NCBI GenBank assembly: GCA_015062535.1 | Contig: SUUK01000006.1 | Coordinates: 36,916-100,915, forward strand | DNA length: 64,000 bases | From: Alphaproteobacteria bacterium | GTDB lineage: Bacteria > Pseudomonadota > Alphaproteobacteria > RF32 > CAG-239 | Direction: 5' to 3' | Shown: piece after piece, positions 60,877 to 64,000 of the stretch | Layout of the letters: each line of letters starts with the position of its first letter | How positions within the stretch are numbered: the first letter of the stretch is position 1 | Translations under genes and position numbers: made by a program | Notes under the pieces: generated by a model | Databases searched by the model: none | What the model was told of the DNA's origin: nothing | What the model saw: only the letters and a program-made list of their open reading frames with translations

Positions 60877-61782
60877 TTAGAGTCGTTTTCTCAAAACTTT
60901 CAGGTCCTTTAAAAGCCCATCAACATTCATACCCGACTTGTTGTACTTATGGATAAGCCAATGCATCACCTCGATAGAAGTCATAACCGAGTTAAATCGA
61001 TTAATAACAACATCTTTTAATACATCTTCATAAAGCTTCTCATCAAGAGCCACCCAAGAATCACAAAAGCGATGAATAATCCGAAGAAGTGCAATCTCCA
61101 AATCAAGCGAAAGCTTGTTAGTGCCATAGTTTTCATCAATCCACTTAACAGCAGTTTTGCAATCAAAAACAAAACCATTATAGATAAGATGATAACCAAT
61201 CTTCAATGCATCATTGCTTTGGCTTAAGTCGTCAAAAACCAAATCATAGTACTCCGGCCCAACACTAAGCCTAGAAAGCATGCTTTTCGCAAGTTTTTCA
61301 TCAGACTTAACAAGAAGCCTAAACGATTCTACATTAATTGCAAAATTCGATTCTTTAAGCTTGTGATAAGCCTCCATGTACAAGAGATAGCAAAGGTTTT
61401 TAACCTGTTTGTCAGAAGATGCATTTCGTTCATTGTTATAAAAACAAATCATCTGCACCAACGCCGGACCAAAATAGAAAAAAGTTTGAGAGCACTCAAA
61501 GAACTTTAGAACATTTCTACCAACTTGCATTGCCATTTCTTTTTTCTCAAATAATTCTGCAATAATTTGCTTTATTGCCTCAATCAGAAAAGAAAAAGAA
61601 ACAACATTAATAGAAGTTCCCACAACAGCATCTCCAATTTCCTCAAAGTGTTCTGCAAAAAACACATTAAAAGGCTTTAGAGCAACACCATTCTTGATTT
61701 GAAACTCATCATTCAAAATCAAGAGCGCAAAAGACCGATGTTTTTCATCAGTTTTTGCCCCATTTTTTTCTAACTCACTCAT
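60877..61782 (-). CDS. Protein of unknown function, helical
   Basis: No family is recognised for this 301-residue protein. It has no signal peptide and no clear membrane span, and is predicted by eye to be mainly helical with many Phe, Leu and Lys residues. It carries Y-L-L-Y-M-E-A-Y-H-K-L near 131 and a regular Leu pattern like a helical-repeat scaffold. The start lacks a Shine-Dalgarno sequence; a small inverted repeat (AACTAAA/TTTAGTT, 61790-61806) lies just upstream. Its DNA looks less AT-rich than that of the neighbours. It ends at a terminator. Confidence 0.6.
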   Translation of the reverse strand: MSELEKNGAKTDEKHRSFALLILNDEFQIKNGVALKPFNVFFAEHFEEIGDAVVGTSINVVSFSFLIEAIKQIIAELFEKKEMAMQVGRNVLKFFECSQTFFYFGPALVQMICFYNNERNASSDKQVKNLCYLLYMEAYHKLKESNFAINVESFRLLVKSDEKLAKSMLSRLSVGPEYYDLVFDDLSQSNDALKIGYHLIYNGFVFDCKTAVKWIDENYGTNKLSLDLEIALLRIIHRFCDSWVALDEKLYEDVLKDVVINRFNSVMTSIEVMHWLIHKYNKSGMNVDGLLKDLKVLRKRL

Positions 61783-61959
61783 AAACTAAATTTTTTAGTT
61801 AATAATATATAAATAATCACATAAGCTCAATCGTTATATATCAATAAGATAGCATGTCAAGTTTTTTTAAATCAAAAAAAATTCACAAAACTACAAAAAA
61901 TATCTTGACGTTAATTTTTTTTACCCTTATATATAACCACGTTGTCTGATAGACACATT

Positions 61960-62050
61960 GGAGATGTGGCAGAGCTGGTTTAATGCACCTGACTTGAAAT
62001 CAGACGAGGGCGCAAGTCCTCCTGGGGTTCGAATCCCTACATCTCCGCCA
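61960..62050 (+). tRNA. tRNA-Ser (anticodon UGA)
   Basis: The acceptor stem GGAGATG pairs with CATCTCC, followed by G and an encoded CCA at 62048-62050. The anticodon loop is CTTGAAA (anticodon TGA) on a CTGA/TCAG stem. A long variable arm (GAGGGC-GCAA-GTCCTC) is typical of class II serine tRNA, and the T arm has GGTTCGAATCC. Reading frames across it are spurious. Confidence 0.96.
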
Positions 62051-62470
62051 ATAAAAAGAAGCCGTCCCTTGTGGATGGCTTTTTTTTATTGTTGCGAAGT
62101 GTTGGATTTGAACCCCAGGAGAGAGGGGTTCGACTACAAGCGAAAGGCGGACGGAAGAACGCCGGTAAGCCTTAAGGCTTATGAGCGCCAGTGAGATTGA
62201 GCAAAGCGAAATCAATCCCTTTCATCTATCCGCCAATAAAAAGAAGCCGTCCCTTGTGGATGGCTTTTTTTATTGTTGCGAAGTGTTGGATTTGAACCCC
62301 AGGAGAGAGGGGTTCGACTACAAGCGAAAGCGAGACGGAAGTATCGCGGTAAGCCTTAAGGCTTATGAGCGCCAGTGAGATTGAGCAAAGCGAAATCAAT
62401 CCCTTTCATCTATCCGCCAATAAAAAGAAGCCGTCCCTTGTGGATGGCTTTTTTTTATTGTTGCGAAGTT
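62051..62470. repeat. Tandem 184-185-bp repeats with terminator hairpins after tRNA-Ser
   Basis: Units start at 62051, 62236 and 62420 (the last is partial). Each begins with a terminator hairpin (GCCGTCC-cttgt-GGATGGC plus T run) and ends AATCCCTTTCATCTATCCGCCA, much like the 3' end of tRNA-Ser (AATCCCTACATCTCCGCCA). The middle has GGGGTTCGACTAC and a palindrome TAAGCCTTAAGGCTTA. It looks like repeated duplication of DNA joined to the tRNA 3' end. Confidence 0.8.
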
Positions 62471-62489
62471 CATCCTTGATTACATTCCT

Positions 62490-62545
62490 AACTCGTCATC
62501 CCTCGTTTTGCGAGCCGCAAAACGTCAAGGGATCTACAAATTAAC
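62490..62545. repeat. Family A palindromic repeat, single full copy
   Basis: One full unit: GTCATCCCTCGTTTTGC, loop GAGC, then GCAAAACGTCAAGGGATCT. It abuts the 3' end of the ankyrin gene 62548-63303, as at 51240-51345. Confidence 0.75.
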
Positions 62546-62547
62546 CT

Positions 62548-63303
62548 TTATTCTCTCTCAACCCCTTGAATAATCACATTCTCTTCAGTCTTCTCATTTC
62601 TTTTCTTAACCGCATCAATTATTGCTTTTTTTATTTTCTCATCCTTTGCAATTATCAAAGCAGTATCACCAGTAACACTTTTTGCATTAACATCAGCCCC
62701 TTTTTGAATTAAAAGCTCCACAACTTCCTTACGTCCACCACATGAAGCCCTCATCAAAGCTGTATTACCATCCTCATCTTTTTGATTAACATCTGCACCA
62801 TTTCGAATTAATAACTCAACAACTTCTTTATATCCCCAATATGAAGCCCTCATCAAAGCTGTATTACCATTGTTACTTTTTGAATGAACATCAGCCCCAT
62901 TTTGAATTAGAAGCTCAACAACTTCTTTATATCCCCAATATGAAGCCCTCATCAAAGCTGTATTACCATCCTCATCTTTTTGATTTACATCAGCTCCCTT
63001 ATCTATTAATTCTTCAACGTCTTTTTTTTCTCCATTTTCACAAACTTCTATTAAATCCCAACCAAGCTTTTGTGCAATTTCTTCATCAAAAATATCTTTT
63101 GCGCCATTATTTTCTAAAAACTCTATAACTTTTTGATTATTTACCTCATTTGCAAGCTTTAAGGCAGACTTCGCCCCATACATAGCATTAACATCTACGC
63201 CAAGCCTAATTAGCATATCAATCTTGGCAAGCTTAATATTTTCAGCCATTTCTTCATCTTTGATTATATCAAACAATTGGCTTTCTAGGATTTTTTCACT
63301 CAT
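62548..63303 (-). CDS. Ankyrin-repeat protein
   Basis: The 251-residue protein has the family head (I-L-E-S-Q-L-F-D-I-I-K, then D-M-L-I-R-L-G-V-D-V-N), a degenerate zone, then about four ankyrin repeats, three nearly identical (T-A-L-M-R-A-S-Y-W-G-Y-K-E-V). The tail lacks the basic K-I-K-K-L-F motif of some relatives. The shared promoter is at 63334-63362, and GAGG precedes the ATG. Close DNA likeness to the gene 52318-53175 points to recent duplication within the genome. Confidence 0.9.
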   Translation of the reverse strand: MSEKILESQLFDIIKDEEMAENIKLAKIDMLIRLGVDVNAMYGAKSALKLANEVNNQKVIEFLENNGAKDIFDEEIAQKLGWDLIEVCENGEKKDVEELIDKGADVNQKDEDGNTALMRASYWGYKEVVELLIQNGADVHSKSNNGNTALMRASYWGYKEVVELLIRNGADVNQKDEDGNTALMRASCGGRKEVVELLIQKGADVNAKSVTGDTALIIAKDEKIKKAIIDAVKKRNEKTEENVIIQGVERE

Positions 63304-63333
63304 TTTTGCCTCATTTTTTTCAAAACATAGCCT

Positions 63334-63362
63334 ATATTATCACAAAATTCCCCACTTTGCAA
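63334..63362 (-). promoter_or_regulatory. Sigma70-type promoter of the ankyrin gene 62548-63303
   Basis: On the minus strand TTGCAA (63357-63362) and TAATAT (63334-63339) are separated by 17 bp. The leader, including GAGGCAAAAATG, is almost the same as that of the gene starting at 53175. Confidence 0.65.
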
Positions 63363-63371
63363 TAAATATCT

Positions 63372-63515
63372 CCCCCATTTAAAACCGAACGGCTCTGCCG
63401 TTGCCAAGGGTTTGGAGAAGTACTGTGCTGGAAGTAAATTTTAAAACGCGGTGTACATAAAAAGCGTACATAAGTTTTAAAATTTACAATCATGACAGTA
63501 CTTATACAAATCCCC
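63372..63515. repeat. Family B palindromic element, copy B6
   Basis: It has AACGGC/GCCGTT and the loop GCGGTGTACATAAAAAGCG. The arms are GTAAATTTTAAAAC and GTTTTAAAATTTAC, a perfect 14-bp match, with AAGTACTGT/ACAGTACTT outside. The arms are unrelated to those of copies B1, B2, B3 and B5, but again complementary within the copy. Confidence 0.78.
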
Positions 63516-64000
63516 CTACCATTTAATGTGAGCGCCAACCACCCCAATATAATCCTCCACTCCCCTCTTGCCATCAGCATTAAACCTTGTCTCAAACTTA
63601 CCTGATAGAGAAACATTATCACTTGGTTTTGATTTAAAGTACATACCTAAATCATACTCTTTGGCTTCGGGACGAAGAGAGGTCTTGATTTTATTTAAGT
63701 ATGCGCTGTTAGAGTAGTTGTCACGACCTGTTGAATACGTCATAGATGCAGAACCTTTGGCAACACTCATTGGACTTGAAAGCATCAAACCAACTTTATC
63801 ACTTGCATTAAGATTGTATTCTCCAGCAAGCATAAAGCTTTCGGTTTCAAGGTCTGAAATAGATAACATATTGCTATCAAACCCACTTGTATAACCACGA
63901 TAATATGCCGCCAAAAGTGAGATATTATTAGTCAAATTAAGCTTTGCTCTCAAACCCATATAATAAGTTGAGCTATCATTAACATTAAACCCGCCTTCAC
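63516..64000 (-). CDS. C-terminal beta-barrel of an outer-membrane/autotransporter protein, 5' end outside window
   Basis: The frame is open to the window end; the ATG at 63959 is probably internal. The visible part of about 160 residues alternates polar and hydrophobic residues in beta-strand fashion (I-S-L-L-A-A-Y-Y-R-G-Y, F-M-L-A-G-E-Y-N-L, V-G-L-M-L-S-S-P-M, Y-D-L-G-M-Y-F-K-S) and ends in A-H-I-K-W, an aromatic C-terminus typical of Bam-assembled barrels. It resembles the barrel of autotransporter (S8-peptidase type) proteins; the passenger is not in the window. Confidence 0.7.
   Translation of the reverse strand, partial: EGGFNVNDSSTYYMGLRAKLNLTNNISLLAAYYRGYTSGFDSNMLSISDLETESFMLAGEYNLNASDKVGLMLSSPMSVAKGSASMTYSTGRDNYSNSAYLNKIKTSLRPEAKEYDLGMYFKSKPSDNVSLSGKFETRFNADGKRGVEDYIGVVGAHIKW

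Noticed and set aside
61958..62378. Frames of 78, 71 and 65 residues over tRNA-Ser and the tandem repeats
   Set aside because: They translate the tRNA and repeats; the minus-strand one gives the familiar C-R-D-S-N-P-R artefact of tRNA genes.

Overview
The window is AT-rich DNA from a Gram-negative bacterium, most likely an alphaproteobacterium. The strongest evidence is a circularly permuted, two-piece tmRNA gene (13262-13545) directly followed by an alphaproteobacterial-type sspB and a ribbon-helix-helix gene. LpxA, lipoproteins with lipoboxes and a C-terminal beta-barrel ending in an aromatic residue show an outer membrane. The low GC, the many ankyrin-repeat genes and the dispersed palindromic repeats suggest a host-associated or gut lineage. 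That last point is inference; no species is assigned.

Layout. 1-2.5 kb: the elongasome pair mrdA (PBP2, cut by the window edge) and rodA. 2.6-6.7 kb: lipoprotein, ankyrin gene, ssb, a tyrA remnant and a GT-C membrane protein. 6.7-12.8 kb (minus strand): a membrane protein, yejF and yejE without yejA or yejB, and a membrane-anchored sulfatase-like protein. 12.9-14.3 kb: tandem palindromic elements, tmRNA, sspB and an RHH gene. 14.2-25.5 kb (minus): an acidic membrane protein, two GT-C paralogues, and the alpha-glucan genes malQ, glgX and glgB. 25.7-36.7 kb: mixed genes (ankyrin, DUF2934-like, DHH-like, MFS, NfeD/SPFH pair, methyltransferase, sirtuin, GT2, 17-kDa-type lipoprotein, DsbA-like). 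36.7-37.5 kb: a non-coding array of six GNRA-capped hairpins. 37.5-45.0 kb (minus): surface-glycan genes (GT8, acyltransferase 3, three RgpF-like paralogues) and lpxA. 45.1-51.2 kb: an S24-type repressor, a phage-like replication module, a PIF1-like helicase and a GtrII-like transferase. 51.3-53.2 kb: two ankyrin genes. 53.7-60.7 kb (minus): a reduced division and cell-wall cluster, mraY-ftsW-murB-ftsQ-ftsA-ftsZ. 60.9-64 kb: an unknown gene, tRNA-Ser, tandem repeats, an ankyrin gene and a beta-barrel gene cut by the window end.

How the genes fit together. Both ends carry shape and division machinery: PBP2-RodA for elongation, FtsW, FtsA, FtsQ and FtsZ for septation, and MraY and MurB for precursors. 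A large share of the remainder builds or modifies surface polysaccharide. malQ, glgX and glgB form a storage-glucan module. tmRNA and SspB belong to one ribosome-rescue and proteolysis pathway and are neighbours here.

The most unusual content is non-coding: the hairpin array at 36953-37452; a roughly 140-bp element family whose two stem arms differ between copies yet stay complementary within most copies; and a short palindrome family found next to four ankyrin loci. Several ankyrin genes also share a promoter and an N-terminal head. All positions, pairings and motif calls were read by eye; no homology search, folding program or statistical test was run.
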